A DNA stretch of 64,000 bases from Bacteroidota bacterium (GTDB lineage: Bacteria > Bacteroidota > Bacteroidia > Chitinophagales > Chitinophagaceae): the NCBI GenBank assembly GCA_018266775.1, contig JAFDZS010000010.1, positions 245,983 through 309,982 of the forward strand, written 5' to 3'. The translations under genes were made by a program, and so were the position numbers. Below, one piece after another: positions 22,551 to 31,239 of this stretch. The notes under the pieces were generated by a model. It made no database searches and was not told the DNA's origin. It saw only the letters and a program-made list of their open reading frames with translations. Every line of letters begins with the position of its first letter. Within the stretch, counting starts at the first letter, position 1.

Positions 22551-25283
22551 TTATCGTAACAATAATACGGTGCCTTTCATCTCAACCACTTTGCCTTCAC
22601 GGTCAAATCCCCTGATGATCCACACATAAGTACCCTGGTCGGCTTTCTTGCCTTTATAAGTGCCATCCCATCCTTTCAGCCATTGGTTGGTTTGAAAAAC
22701 CATTTCACCGTTGCGGTTGTATACATTGAAGTATTCTGTAAAAGCAATGCCCACCGGCGTTGGCCTGAACACATCATTCAACCCGTCGCCATTTGGCGTA
22801 AAGGCATTCGGGATATAATACGTAGGGCCTTTATAAACTTTAATGAAGATGTCGTCTGATTTGCTGCAGCCAATATCATCCGTAACCAGCACGGTAAAAT
22901 AAGTGTCAGCGAATAATGTGGCCAAAGGAGTGGGGGAGAAAGGGTTGTCAAGCGGCGAAGAAGGTGTCCATTGATAATAAGTTCCGCCACTGGCATGCAT
23001 TTGATGCGGAATGCCCCATACAGCAATGGTATCGTTGCCGGCAAAAGCGGGCACAGGCGGGCGCATGGTAATGAGCACATCATCTGTTACGGAAAAATTG
23101 CAACCATAGTTATCCGTAACAGTTAGTGTATACAGTTGTGTGGTGTCTGCATTGGCAATGGCAACTGCTGCATTGGCGGGGTTAACGTTTGCGGCAGGCG
23201 CCCAGGCAAAATTCACTGTTCCGGAAAGGTTGCCTGCACTGCCATGCAGCAGCGCAATGGTTTTATAACAAATGCTGGTATCCTTACCGGCATAAGCAAC
23301 CGGTTTGTGCAGCACTTTAACCACAACAGTATCTGTACGGCTGCACACGCCCCATTGTGCAGCCAGTATATAAGAGGTTGTATCTGCGGGGGAAGCCGAA
23401 GGGTTTTTAATATTATCCGCGCTCAGCCCGCTGGCAGGTGTCCATTTGAAAACACTGGTTTCAGGATTGGTAACCGGCTGCAGTGTAACGGAACTGCCGA
23501 AACAGATCGTAGTATCAGTACCGGCATTCAAAAACATCTGGTCGTTGAGGATAACATTGGTGGTGTTGGCGGTCATCAAACAACCATTGGCATCTTTTAC
23601 TGTAATTTGCGGGTAGGCGCCAACGGTAAGCCCGGTAATAATATTGGAAGACTGGAAGCTGCTGCCATCGATGGAATATAGATAGCCTGGAGTACCACCG
23701 CCGGCAGTAATGCTGATCTGTCCATCATTATTGGAACAACCGGCAGGCTGCAGCTGCACTGCGGTGGCAGTAATTTTTGTCGGTTCTGTAACTGCAATCG
23801 TGGTATCTTCCGTACAACCCAGGCTGCTTTTTATCCTGAATGTATGTGAACCCGCCGCTAAACCCGTAAACGTACTGGTGCTTTGATATGTGGTGCCACC
23901 ATCAGCCGAATATAAATAGGGCGTATTAGTGCCGGAAGGAGCAAAGTTCACCTGGCCATTTGGCGAACCGTTACAGGTGGCGTTTTGCACCGTGCCGTTG
24001 ATATCGAAACGGGGAGGCTGCGTAACGGTAACCAGCGTTGAATTGCCGCAATTGCTTCCCACAACTCTTGCCATAACAGTATAGGTTCCGGCTGCTGCTG
24101 AAAATTGCGGACTGCTTTGCCAGTTCGTACCATTGTCAATAGAATATTCCAGCGTTGGTCCTAAAGGATCGGTGACAGTGATAGTACCGTCTGAACTACC
24201 CATGCATACTGTTGCAGTAGTTGTGGCAGTAACCGGGCCAAGCGTTTTCTTCACAATGATGGTGTCTGTTACTACAGTTTCCTGTGTGGGGTCGCCACAC
24301 TGATGATAGAAAGCTTTTAATACATAAGTCATACTGTCCTCCGCCTGGCAAACATTGTTATAAAAATTCTGAAACTGCAGGTTTCCGATAGAAGTGGTAT
24401 CTCCTGTCGCAATGAGTGTACCGTTCTTATATAATTCAGACCTGATATAAAGTGGAGTTCCGTTGCTTGGGGTAAATCTCCAGGCTTCCTGGAATGCAGA
24501 AAAGGGAACGCAATTCCTGTTTGGTGCAGCAACTGCTTTTAACCTTGTCATATCCTGCATGCCCACAATACCTCTTGAACTGTTACCTGAATTTCCGCAG
24601 GTTCCTTTACGCTCAATATAGATATCAATCAAACCCGTGCCTTCATATAAAACGATTTCACTGGTACTCCTGTTATTATTGTTCTGACAATCGAATAACT
24701 TAACATTATAAAACGAAATGATCGCTATCCGGTTGGGTGAAGTGCCCTGCACCCTGTATTCAATTTTGTAATTGGGGTCATTGGGGTCAGGATAGATATC
24801 ATGAAATACGCCAAATATCCCGGCTTTGGGGTAATACCTGCCATTGGGAAAAGGGCAGGTGCCGCTTCCAAAAGAGCCGGAGCCGTTGGGGTCTGGTATT
24901 TGAGTGCCATCTAAAATATAGTTATTGCCCAGCAGTGCTAAAGAAGAATCAAATGAAATTACACCGTTCGTGCCAACAACAAATTTCGTATATCTGTTAC
25001 CGTAAAAGCAAAAAGAAAATGGAAGATAAGAAGTGTCAAAAAACTTATCATCCTGGTTATTGGCGCAGGGGTGCACCAATGGCGGGGCAGCAGTAATATA
25101 GGCAAACGGGGAATAGGGAATACTGTTTACCACATAATCATCAGTATTGCGAATATCAGGAATGGTATCCAGCAAAGTAAAACACTGCGTGGTGCAGGGA
25201 ATAGTGACAGTACGGCTTTGCAGTTGTGCATGACTTTCTGTAAATAAAAAAAAGATGCCCAGAGACAGTAAAATTCTTCTCAT
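22551..25283 (-). CDS. Type IX secretion cargo with SprB-like repeats and type B C-terminal domain
   Basis: This 910-residue surface protein has a signal peptide (MRRILLSLGIFFLFTESHA-Q). The ATG at 25283 was chosen for that reason; the frame continues 16 codons upstream. The N-terminal ~300 residues form a nidogen-like region (YLPFSFCFYGNRYTKFVVGT, IEYRVQGTSPNRIAIISFYN, RGIVGMQD). SprB-like repeats follow (TVCMGSSDGTITVTD, TYQSTSTFTGLAAGSHTFRI, GQISITAGGGTPGYLYSI), then two Ig/PKD-like modules with paired cysteines and a type B sorting domain (~820-910: AFTPNGDGLNDVFRP, YNRNGEMVFQT, WDGTYKGKKADQGTYVW). It is secreted by the T9SS and probably acts as an adhesin. No PorP/SprF gene is adjacent, unlike the 11.4-kb cargo. 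Confidence 0.88.
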   Translation of the reverse strand: MRRILLSLGIFFLFTESHAQLQSRTVTIPCTTQCFTLLDTIPDIRNTDDYVVNSIPYSPFAYITAAPPLVHPCANNQDDKFFDTSYLPFSFCFYGNRYTKFVVGTNGVISFDSSLALLGNNYILDGTQIPDPNGSGSFGSGTCPFPNGRYYPKAGIFGVFHDIYPDPNDPNYKIEYRVQGTSPNRIAIISFYNVKLFDCQNNNNRSTSEIVLYEGTGLIDIYIERKGTCGNSGNSSRGIVGMQDMTRLKAVAAPNRNCVPFSAFQEAWRFTPSNGTPLYIRSELYKNGTLIATGDTTSIGNLQFQNFYNNVCQAEDSMTYVLKAFYHQCGDPTQETVVTDTIIVKKTLGPVTATTTATVCMGSSDGTITVTDPLGPTLEYSIDNGTNWQSSPQFSAAAGTYTVMARVVGSNCGNSTLVTVTQPPRFDINGTVQNATCNGSPNGQVNFAPSGTNTPYLYSADGGTTYQSTSTFTGLAAGSHTFRIKSSLGCTEDTTIAVTEPTKITATAVQLQPAGCSNNDGQISITAGGGTPGYLYSIDGSSFQSSNIITGLTVGAYPQITVKDANGCLMTANTTNVILNDQMFLNAGTDTTICFGSSVTLQPVTNPETSVFKWTPASGLSADNIKNPSASPADTTSYILAAQWGVCSRTDTVVVKVLHKPVAYAGKDTSICYKTIALLHGSAGNLSGTVNFAWAPAANVNPANAAVAIANADTTQLYTLTVTDNYGCNFSVTDDVLITMRPPVPAFAGNDTIAVWGIPHQMHASGGTYYQWTPSSPLDNPFSPTPLATLFADTYFTVLVTDDIGCSKSDDIFIKVYKGPTYYIPNAFTPNGDGLNDVFRPTPVGIAFTEYFNVYNRNGEMVFQTNQWLKGWDGTYKGKKADQGTYVWIIRGFDREGKVVEMKGTVLLLR

Positions 25284-25547
25284 TACGCTGTTAGTATTAG
25301 TAGAGTTTTCAAGATAGTGAAAAAACAGCAAAATTGCGAATAAGAAAAGGGAATTGTACTATGGAATTTCTTTTATTAGTAAATATTGTAATGGGCTGGA
25401 TGGAGAAGAATGCGTAAAATGCAATAATAATACGGTGGGGTAAATGTTATAACTGTTAATGGTAAACGCAAATATAAAGAGCAAAGCCGGCGAACAGGAT
25501 TAGCTTAAACAAACCGGAAAATGTGAGAGGACAGAATGCAATGTTGT

Positions 25548-25907
25548 TCAATAATTGAAATCATCATAAAGCTGATTGTCAATTGGCCGCCATGTAATTT
25601 GCTTTGCAAGCCCCCGGAAACACCAATTGGTACAGTTAGTATCTGTAAACAAAAATACTTCCTGGTAATCATTGATTCCAGGGCGTTGTAACCGCATGGC
25701 GGTATCAGCGCCGTACGAGCCTGCTTTACTGATGCGTAACAGGAGCGGTTGATTGCCTGCCGTACCATGATCAATGAATGCAGCAATATGTTCCATGTCC
25801 AAAACCATTGCAGGCTTATAACTAATTGCTGTGGTAAAGAATATTTTTAATTGCTCGCCTGTTAATCTCTTGCCTGATATTTGACAGGCGGAGACATCTT
25901 CTTCCAT
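25548..25907 (-). CDS. Small cytoplasmic protein, unknown
   Basis: This 119-residue protein has no signal peptide. It has an alpha/beta pattern: a helix around LTGEQLKIFFTTAI, another around LDMEHIAAFIDHG, then a strand QPLLLRISKAGSYGADTAM and a C-terminal FLFTDTNCTNWCFRGLAK. Size, acidity and wording recall orphan immunity proteins of polymorphic toxins, and it precedes another small protein of that style, but no family could be assigned. Confidence 0.5.
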   Translation of the reverse strand: MEEDVSACQISGKRLTGEQLKIFFTTAISYKPAMVLDMEHIAAFIDHGTAGNQPLLLRISKAGSYGADTAMRLQRPGINDYQEVFLFTDTNCTNWCFRGLAKQITWRPIDNQLYDDFNY

Positions 25908-25967
25908 AAGTTGGTTTTTGTTGAATCTTTATATGTTTTCAAATATTTGTCCAGGAACAAAGTAAAA

Positions 25968-26402
25968 TCACCAAAACTTCCACCAGGGCTTTTTAAACTT
26001 TGGATAAAGGGAATGCATCATCCTGGAAACTTTATTAATTTCTGACAGATCATACGTTTCTCCATCATCCCCCTGCAATTTTGCTTTTAGTACAGTAGCG
26101 ATCTGCAACATTTTTTTCATTATTGCACCATCGGGGTTTTTAACACTGATATTACCATCGCTATAATAAAACCAGGCATAATTACCCTCAGTATTGTTGC
26201 CGGGATAACTTAGCCATACTGCTAACCCTTCCTTTTCCAGCCTGATCTTTTCTCCGCCGGGTAAAACGGCTTCTGCAAAATTATCCAGCCGCATTTCAGT
26301 ATCCCTGGTGATATAATTCGTCCATTCTGCCAGTGAAATTTGTTTAGACATATCTTCATCATACCAGTTATCCTGTCTTGTAATATAAATATCGTAGCCC
26401 AT
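25968..26402 (-). CDS. Small protein of the MxYDIxITR type, unknown
   Basis: This 144-residue cytoplasmic protein opens with MGYDIYITRQDNWYDED and SLAEWTNYI, a start shared by a scattered family of small bacterial proteins often found as singletons. A strand-rich centre follows (WLSYPGNNTEGNYAWFYYSD, GNISVKNPD), then a helix and DLSEINKVSRMMHSLYPKFK and a basic, Trp-rich end (KKPWWKFW). The family has no established function. Together with the gene at 25548 it forms a pair of small accessory genes on the same strand. Confidence 0.55.
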   Translation of the reverse strand: MGYDIYITRQDNWYDEDMSKQISLAEWTNYITRDTEMRLDNFAEAVLPGGEKIRLEKEGLAVWLSYPGNNTEGNYAWFYYSDGNISVKNPDGAIMKKMLQIATVLKAKLQGDDGETYDLSEINKVSRMMHSLYPKFKKPWWKFW

Positions 26403-26568
26403 ATACTTTTTTCTTCTTTTACTTTTTTACAACGGTGGCCTTCGGGTTATGCTTGTATATTCAAATTGCTTTCTTTTAAGTACAGTTTTATTCTTTTGAT
26501 TTTAATACTTCTGTCTTGCATTTTTATATGGGTATACCACAGTTTTTTTGTAAAGAGCACATACCCGT

Positions 26569-27234
26569 TTATTTTCCACTATCCCATACCGACAGCATAG
26601 CAGCCAGGTCTTCGTAAGTTTCCTGGAAGGCGCCATCCAGTGCGCCAAACCGGCTGCTGAACTGGTTGAAGTACAGCCTTGCTTTTTTACTGCCGGAAAC
26701 TGTTGCCATAAACAACCGTGCTGCAAGCTCCATTTTACTGTCATCAAGCCCGGGTGCAGCGGTTTCGTAAGCTTTTAACACAATTTGTATTTCGGCAGCG
26801 GTATATTTTCTGATCTGCCGGTTCACCGTAAGTTTACGGCGCAGCCGCTGATGGGAAAAATAAAAGCGTTCAGTCGTCCACGTAATAAACTTGTTTTTGA
26901 AATGCGGGCCTGCAGGCAGGTATTGTAAATTTTCCACCAGCAGAGTGTCCTGCTTAAACTTCAGCAGGCAGGTAAGGGTTCCATCCCAAAAATCAAGCAC
27001 CGTATCCTGGCCGCAAACGGCCAGCACAAAGGCGGAAAAACTTACCGGCTTATGGTCAGTGTTTTTTTCGCCGCAGGCAACAATGGTTTTACCGTTGGAG
27101 AAGTGAAAGGCAGTATCTGCATGTATGCCTGTTTCGGCAGTTGCCGGGCAATTGCAGGGTGGGTTTTTCTGCTGTGCATGCACAGCAGAAAAACTATTCA
27201 TAAGCAGGAAAAGAAACAAACAGTAACGTATCAT
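26569..27234 (-). CDS. Secreted protein, unknown
   Basis: This 221-residue protein has a signal peptide when started at the internal ATG 27234 (MIRYCLFLFLLMNSFSAVHA-Q); the frame is open 22 codons further. The mature part has a cysteine-containing N-terminus (NPPCNCPATAETG), an AFHFSNGKTIVACG beta segment, VLDFWDGTLTCLLKF, and a basic helical C-terminal half (SHQRLRRKLTVNRQI). No known family. The stop of the upstream lipoprotein gene is 43 bases before its start, so the two may form one transcript. Confidence 0.6.
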   Translation of the reverse strand: MIRYCLFLFLLMNSFSAVHAQQKNPPCNCPATAETGIHADTAFHFSNGKTIVACGEKNTDHKPVSFSAFVLAVCGQDTVLDFWDGTLTCLLKFKQDTLLVENLQYLPAGPHFKNKFITWTTERFYFSHQRLRRKLTVNRQIRKYTAAEIQIVLKAYETAAPGLDDSKMELAARLFMATVSGSKKARLYFNQFSSRFGALDGAFQETYEDLAAMLSVWDSGK

Positions 27235-27277
27235 TACAGCATGCTGCAACAATGATGGTACCAGGTGAAAATTCTTT

Positions 27278-27886
27278 CTAATGGCCAAGTTCATCATCAA
27301 ATAGTGTTAACATGGCAGTCATATTCTTAGCCTGCCAAAATTGGTTTTGGTTCTGCTGTGGTTCCCAGTAACTGTAAAACCGGTACAGGTTTTTGGTGGC
27401 CACTTCAACACTGTAGGTTTTACCATCTTCACCACCACTGTAGCCTTCCACATCGTCCTGGTTGGGCAGGGATATTATTTTAAGGTCGGCTAATGTTTTG
27501 GAGAACGTTGCCCAGCCCGAATGCGGCGTAACCTGGCGAACGGTTTTAGAAAGCAACTTTTCAGTTTCACCATTCCAGTTCACCTGCATATCATACACAG
27601 TGACGGTCCAGCTACTGTCTTTATTGATGATCAATACTAATTTTTGTGCTTTCGAAAATGCAATAGTGTACCACACCCTGATCTGCAGATCCTGGAAACC
27701 ATTTTCAATACTGTCTAATCCCAGCTGTTTCTGCCTGCCTTTTGCCAGCAGGTAAAAATTATCATAACGGCCACCAATATACGTGGGAATATCTTTAATA
27801 AAACCATTGGAATGGCCGTGTGTGCAGCTGCAGCAGGCAACTAATACAAGCGCAATGGCGGGTAAGATATGGTTTATTAGTCGCAT
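27278..27886 (-). CDS. Putative lipoprotein, unknown
   Basis: This 202-residue protein has a lipobox-type signal peptide when started at ATG 27886 (ILPAIALVLVACCSC); the frame extends 18 codons upstream without family support. The mature domain is beta-rich (YIGGRYDNFYLL, LQIRVWYTIAFSKAQ, LVLIINKDSSWTVTVYDMQV). It ends LYRFYSYWEPQQNQNQFWQA, close to proteins with an extracytoplasmic beta-sandwich, but no family was recognised. It is the first gene of a likely pair with the secreted protein at 26569. Confidence 0.6.
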   Translation of the reverse strand: MRLINHILPAIALVLVACCSCTHGHSNGFIKDIPTYIGGRYDNFYLLAKGRQKQLGLDSIENGFQDLQIRVWYTIAFSKAQKLVLIINKDSSWTVTVYDMQVNWNGETEKLLSKTVRQVTPHSGWATFSKTLADLKIISLPNQDDVEGYSGGEDGKTYSVEVATKNLYRFYSYWEPQQNQNQFWQAKNMTAMLTLFDDELGH

Positions 27887-28214
27887 AGTGTGCAAATGAG
27901 GTTGCGTATGGTTTATAAAGAACAGGTGTTTGATGTGCAAAGATTACATTTTTATGGATTGATATTTCATCACAACAACGTTACCCATTGTTCCGTAGAT
28001 ATCATACCATACAAAGTTGCTCAAACACCGTTCCGGAAATCTGTTGCTAAATTACCCGATTTAAAGAACAGTTCGTTATTAAAAATCCGTTCGGACATAT
28101 TTATGCCAAACCATGCACATGGGATTGCGGAGCCCAAAGTATTATAGATATAATTTACGGACACCGGCAGTAGCCGTAGTACAGCGGTTATTATTATGTT
28201 CTGCAAATTATTAA
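27887..28214. other. Gene-poor spacer
   Basis: These 328 bases between two minus-strand genes hold no intact gene. The one item of note is a plus-strand stretch at 28049-28147 that resembles a piece of a Y1 transposase. Confidence 0.5.
28049..28147 (+). pseudogene. Possible remnant of a REP-associated/IS200-like Y1 transposase
   Basis: The frame reads KLPDLKNSSLLKI followed by MPNHAHGI before a stop. In Y1 (HUH) transposases of the RAYT type the sequence W-KLPxRFPNxEL-xxxxMPNHxHGI carries the metal-binding HxH pair, so both spacing and wording match in a 33-codon stretch. The rest of the gene, including the catalytic tyrosine, is absent. A chance match is possible. Confidence 0.3.
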
Positions 28215-28589
28215 TTATACACGGCGAAGTGTTTTCCATTCCAGGAACAGTACAAGGACAATGCCCAAAGTATACGCAAGCATATCTGTCCATTCAAAAG
28301 AAGTTCCGATGATGACCCTTGCTATTGTTGAATGCTGCAGGCCCAGCACATTTACAATGTTGAAATATTGGAGTATTTCTATGAGGTAAGCAAACAGCAA
28401 TACACCAATGGCCAGCGATAGTGCTGGCAGGCTGAAGAATGCTTTAATAAAATAATAGATTAGGATAACCACCAGGAAGTCGCCAAAAAAAGGACGGATG
28501 AATCGATCATGTGCAAACAGCGCAATACAGATTTCGGTGCTCAATAAGAATACGCTGATCAAAAAATATTTAAGCTGAAATTGAAACAT
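28215..28589 (-). CDS. DUF2809 membrane protein
   Basis: This 124-residue inner-membrane protein has four hydrophobic helices (~8-24, 34-50, 54-74, 100-118). The family hallmark HDRFIRPFFGDFLVV follows helix 1, and IIGTSFEWTDMLAYTLGI precedes the last helix. DUF2809 proteins are small and uncharacterised, related in layout to VanZ-like proteins. The ATG at 28589 fits the family start (MFQFQLKYF); the frame extends six codons upstream. It stands alone. Confidence 0.82.
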   Translation of the reverse strand: MFQFQLKYFLISVFLLSTEICIALFAHDRFIRPFFGDFLVVILIYYFIKAFFSLPALSLAIGVLLFAYLIEILQYFNIVNVLGLQHSTIARVIIGTSFEWTDMLAYTLGIVLVLFLEWKTLRRV

Positions 28590-28819
28590 ATTGTATGTTG
28601 ACTGCACTGCAAATTATTAAGTTAACAGGAACGGATGGACGTAGTTGATACATCCTGGATACCTGTTGAAGAATATAATCAGTTGAAGATAACAAACAAA
28701 AGTCAAACACTTGTTTTTTCTTGTTTGGGTTGATGTCTGATTTTCCTTTTTTTAAAAAAAAGACATCAATTCAAGATGGAATTGTTACTACGGTAATGCC
28801 AGCAATAACAGTATTGCCT

Positions 28820-29686
28820 TCATCCTTTCTCTCCCGAAGCCACCACCAGTTCACAAGGGCCTGCAAAACCTTTAGCCGTTTCAAATTGCAGCAGTTCCTG
28901 CCGGATGGTTTCCCAAACAGCAATCTTTTCATCGGCAGACAGGCCACTCATCATCTGGTGTAAGGCGCCAAAAGATTCCTGTGCAAATTGCAGGTATGCA
29001 TCTGTTGACGGCATCAGCAATGGGGCATCAACATAAACTGCTTTTACGTTGATGAAACCAGCCTGTTCAAAAACTTTTTTAATTACACCATCAGCACCCA
29101 GGCTGAAAGGTCCCGGTTGACCGGGAAGTGGTGGCGGTAATTTTGCCCTTTCGCGGATGATACCAATCGGCACCGAAAAAAATGTATTTTTTTCAGGAGT
29201 GGAATACACCACCGCAGCAAGTCTTCCGCCGGGTTTCAATACCCGCAGCATTTCTTTCAATGCTTTTTGCTGGTCAGGAAAATAGATCAGCCCCACTCTT
29301 GAAATAACAGCATCAAAACTATTATCATCAAGTGTAAGGTTTTCACCATCCATTACACGGGTCTCCATATTATGAATCCCGGATTGCATTGCCAGTTGCC
29401 GGGCAAAGGCTAAAATATTGGCAGAGATATCCGTTGCCAAAACATAACCATTGGTGCCCGCTCTTTTTGCTGCAGCGATGGATTGCTCACCGGCACCTGC
29501 CGCAATATCCAGCACACGATGCCCGTTTGTAATGCCCGCCATATCCAGCATCATTTCTGTAGATGGGCCCAGCCAGTGGTGCAGCGTGGGGCTCCAGCGG
29601 TACCAGGCTTCTGCGGCAGACTGCCATTGGTCATGCGTGGTGTTTTTGTATTTTATGGGATCAAATTGCGGAGATGAAGGTTGCAT
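28820..29686 (-). CDS. Class I SAM-dependent methyltransferase (UbiE/COQ5-like)
   Basis: This 288-residue cytoplasmic enzyme has a Rossmann methyltransferase core. Motif I is VLDIAAGAGEQSIAAAKR (~56-73), an acidic strand-2 end is in VLATDIS, motif II/III is VMDGENLTLDDNSFDAVISR, and LKEMLRVLKPGGRLAAVVYS is the post-motif helix. A C-terminal ~100-residue lid follows. The N-terminal YRWSPTLHHWLGPSTEMML is typical of arsenite- or quinone-like family members with small-molecule substrates. No substrate can be named. Single gene. Confidence 0.82.
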   Translation of the reverse strand: MQPSSPQFDPIKYKNTTHDQWQSAAEAWYRWSPTLHHWLGPSTEMMLDMAGITNGHRVLDIAAGAGEQSIAAAKRAGTNGYVLATDISANILAFARQLAMQSGIHNMETRVMDGENLTLDDNSFDAVISRVGLIYFPDQQKALKEMLRVLKPGGRLAAVVYSTPEKNTFFSVPIGIIRERAKLPPPLPGQPGPFSLGADGVIKKVFEQAGFINVKAVYVDAPLLMPSTDAYLQFAQESFGALHQMMSGLSADEKIAVWETIRQELLQFETAKGFAGPCELVVASGEKG

Positions 29687-30069
29687 AGTTTTTTACATTA
29701 AAGATGAGGAACATGAAGAGTTATACCTCATTCAAAAGTATCAAATGCATCATTTGAAGTTACCGAAAAAAAATGGCATCTGCAGTTAATTTAGAGAGTG
29801 TGATTTCAAATCATAAAGGCTGTCCCCTTGAGCCTGCTGTCCTGTGGGGCGAAACCGGTTAACGCTGATGAAGCCGTCTTCGATAAACTCAGACTGACAG
29901 TACAATAATTTGAGGAGAGGAAGTCTGCAAGTAATAAACGCTGAAAGACTTTCAGAATGCAGTGGGCTTATCTTCAAATAATAAAAATTGTCCCGTTGAG
30001 CTTGTTTACCTGTGGTGCGAAACGGCTGAGCAATGAAATATTTATCTTTCCTGCATAATAAAACAGTGA
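29687..30069. repeat. Spacer with two copies of a dispersed intergenic repeat
   Basis: Bases 29821-29911 hold, on the minus strand, ACTGTCAGTCTGAG, four to five bases, TCGAAGACGG, and then CCGGTTTCGCC. Bases 29988-30036 hold a degenerate plus-strand copy (TTGTCCCGTTGAGCTTGTTT and GTGCGAAACGG). The same element recurs at 45391-45580. A short open frame across it is a by-product. No gene is seen in these 383 bases. Confidence 0.7.
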
Positions 30070-30600
30070 CTATACCTTAATGTTTTTCCAAAAATACAAC
30101 CGTAAAACCCTGGCGGTGCTGAGCTTAATAAAACCATGATCGGTAATTCCTTTAAGAGCATCATGCATTTCAGAATAATTGGAATAATAATAAGCTCTGA
30201 TGGTTTCCTGCAGCCGGTTATTCTTAACCAGGTAAACAGCTTTAGTATCTCTCCCTACATTGTGCTCAAGTGTTTCAAAACAGTAACTGAAACAGGAAAA
30301 CGGATATGTCTTTTTTATAGGGAAAAAGATATGAGCATAAATAATTTTCTGATTACTGGTATCAATAGTGATATTCATGGGGTGGGTGAGTAATATGTTG
30401 ATGATAAAGGCGGAAAGAAGAGAAAAGATACAAATGAAAAGCAAAGCTCCTTCTTTTGGTAACGAGCCACGGGGGATTATTGTACTTTTAAAGAAAACAA
30501 CAGCCGCAATGGTATAAGCGGTTAATGCACTAACACATAAAAACAGCGTTAAAATAAAAAAGTTGAAATAAGATTGCTTTTTGAGTATCGATTTTACCAT
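30070..30600 (-). CDS. Two-helix membrane protein, unknown
   Basis: This 176-residue protein has two closely spaced hydrophobic helices (~12-33 FFILTLFLCVSALTAYTIAA and ~47-69 ALLFICIFSLLSAFIINILL). The soluble C-terminal domain has short strands (ITIDTSNQKIIYAHIFFP, YPFSCFSYCFETLE) and a basic end. The layout, a membrane hairpin then a PH-like beta domain, resembles bacterial PH-domain membrane proteins. No firm family. It is flanked upstream by the GerW-like gene's terminator. Confidence 0.5.
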   Translation of the reverse strand: MVKSILKKQSYFNFFILTLFLCVSALTAYTIAAVVFFKSTIIPRGSLPKEGALLFICIFSLLSAFIINILLTHPMNITIDTSNQKIIYAHIFFPIKKTYPFSCFSYCFETLEHNVGRDTKAVYLVKNNRLQETIRAYYYSNYSEMHDALKGITDHGFIKLSTARVLRLYFWKNIKV

Positions 30601-30760
30601 TGTTAGTAATTTTAATTGGGTTACCGCATTTATAATTTCATAATTAAGAATAAAAATAAACTAATGATACTGCTAAAACAGCCGTATGTAGTAGTGTTAT
30701 AAATATACTAAACTTTCATCTTCATCCTTTACTGCTATACTCAGAATAAGTATAGGCAAT

Positions 30761-30786
30761 AAAAAAGAGGCCATTACAGCCTCTTT
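30761..30786 (-). terminator. Rho-independent terminator after the GerW-like gene
   Basis: On the minus strand AAAGAGGC, 7 bases, GCCTCTTT is followed by further T residues (six in a row counted with the stem). It lies 39 bases past the stop of the gene at 30825. Confidence 0.75.
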
Positions 30787-30824
30787 AAACATGCAGTAGC
30801 TATAATGCCGCTTGTAATCAAACA

Positions 30825-31211
30825 TCATGCAACGGGTTCAGCTTTTGCGGCGTTCTTTTTATCCATCATTTTTTCAATCAGGTCTGGCACTTTTTCAAAT
30901 ACAGCGCTCAAGCCTTTATTGCTTCTTGTTGGTATAAAAGAAATATGATCGCCACGGGTGGCTAAAAAACCTAACGGCTCAACACCCATGCCACCGGCAG
31001 CACCACCACCGGCACCTTCGCCTTTACCTTTACCCACCGCATCACCGTGGCCTTCGCCACCACCGTAACCTATACCCATGCCAAATTTTATAACGGGCAC
31101 ACAGGTAAATTCACCTAATTGAAAAGACTGGCCAACCACTGTTTCTGTTTTCAGTTCTGTTTTTAATAAGTCAGCAAATTGTTTTACTGATTCTTCAAAA
31201 TTGATTGCCAT
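30825..31211 (-). CDS. GerW (YtfJ) family protein
   Basis: This 128-residue cytoplasmic protein matches the GerW/YtfJ family. The N-terminal helix is SVKQFADLLKTELKTETVVG, the strand TCVPVIKFGMGIGYGGGEGH (part) comes next, and a glycine-rich loop (~55-78) is followed by VEPLGFLATRGDHISFIP and the C-terminal helix VPDLIEKMMD. In Bacillus YtfJ affects spore germination, but the family is widespread in non-spore-formers with unknown function. The upstream gene, 28 bases away, is a DUF2953-like membrane protein; in Bacillus the ytfI-ytfJ pair has the same content and order. Confidence 0.85.
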   Translation of the reverse strand: MAINFEESVKQFADLLKTELKTETVVGQSFQLGEFTCVPVIKFGMGIGYGGGEGHGDAVGKGKGEGAGGGAAGGMGVEPLGFLATRGDHISFIPTRSNKGLSAVFEKVPDLIEKMMDKKNAAKAEPVA

Positions 31212-31239
31212 AACTTAAATTTTAATCGTGAAGAAATGA

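Noticed and set aside
23136..23681. 181-codon plus-strand frame inside the type B cargo
   Set aside because: Antisense to SprB-like repeats; the Cys/Gly-rich protein is a by-product of the repeat codons.
25437..25504. Possible CRISPR or phage signs in gene-poor spacers
   Set aside because: No regularly spaced direct repeats or phage-type genes were found anywhere in the window.
28730..28769. Inverted repeat TTGATGTCT / AGACATCAA
   Set aside because: The arms are 22 bases apart across a T/A run and sit in a spacer with no clear transcript end, so a terminator call is not supported.
29786..29977. 63-codon minus-strand frame
   Set aside because: It runs across the dispersed intergenic repeat, whose conserved bases explain the similarity to a frame at 45.4 kb.
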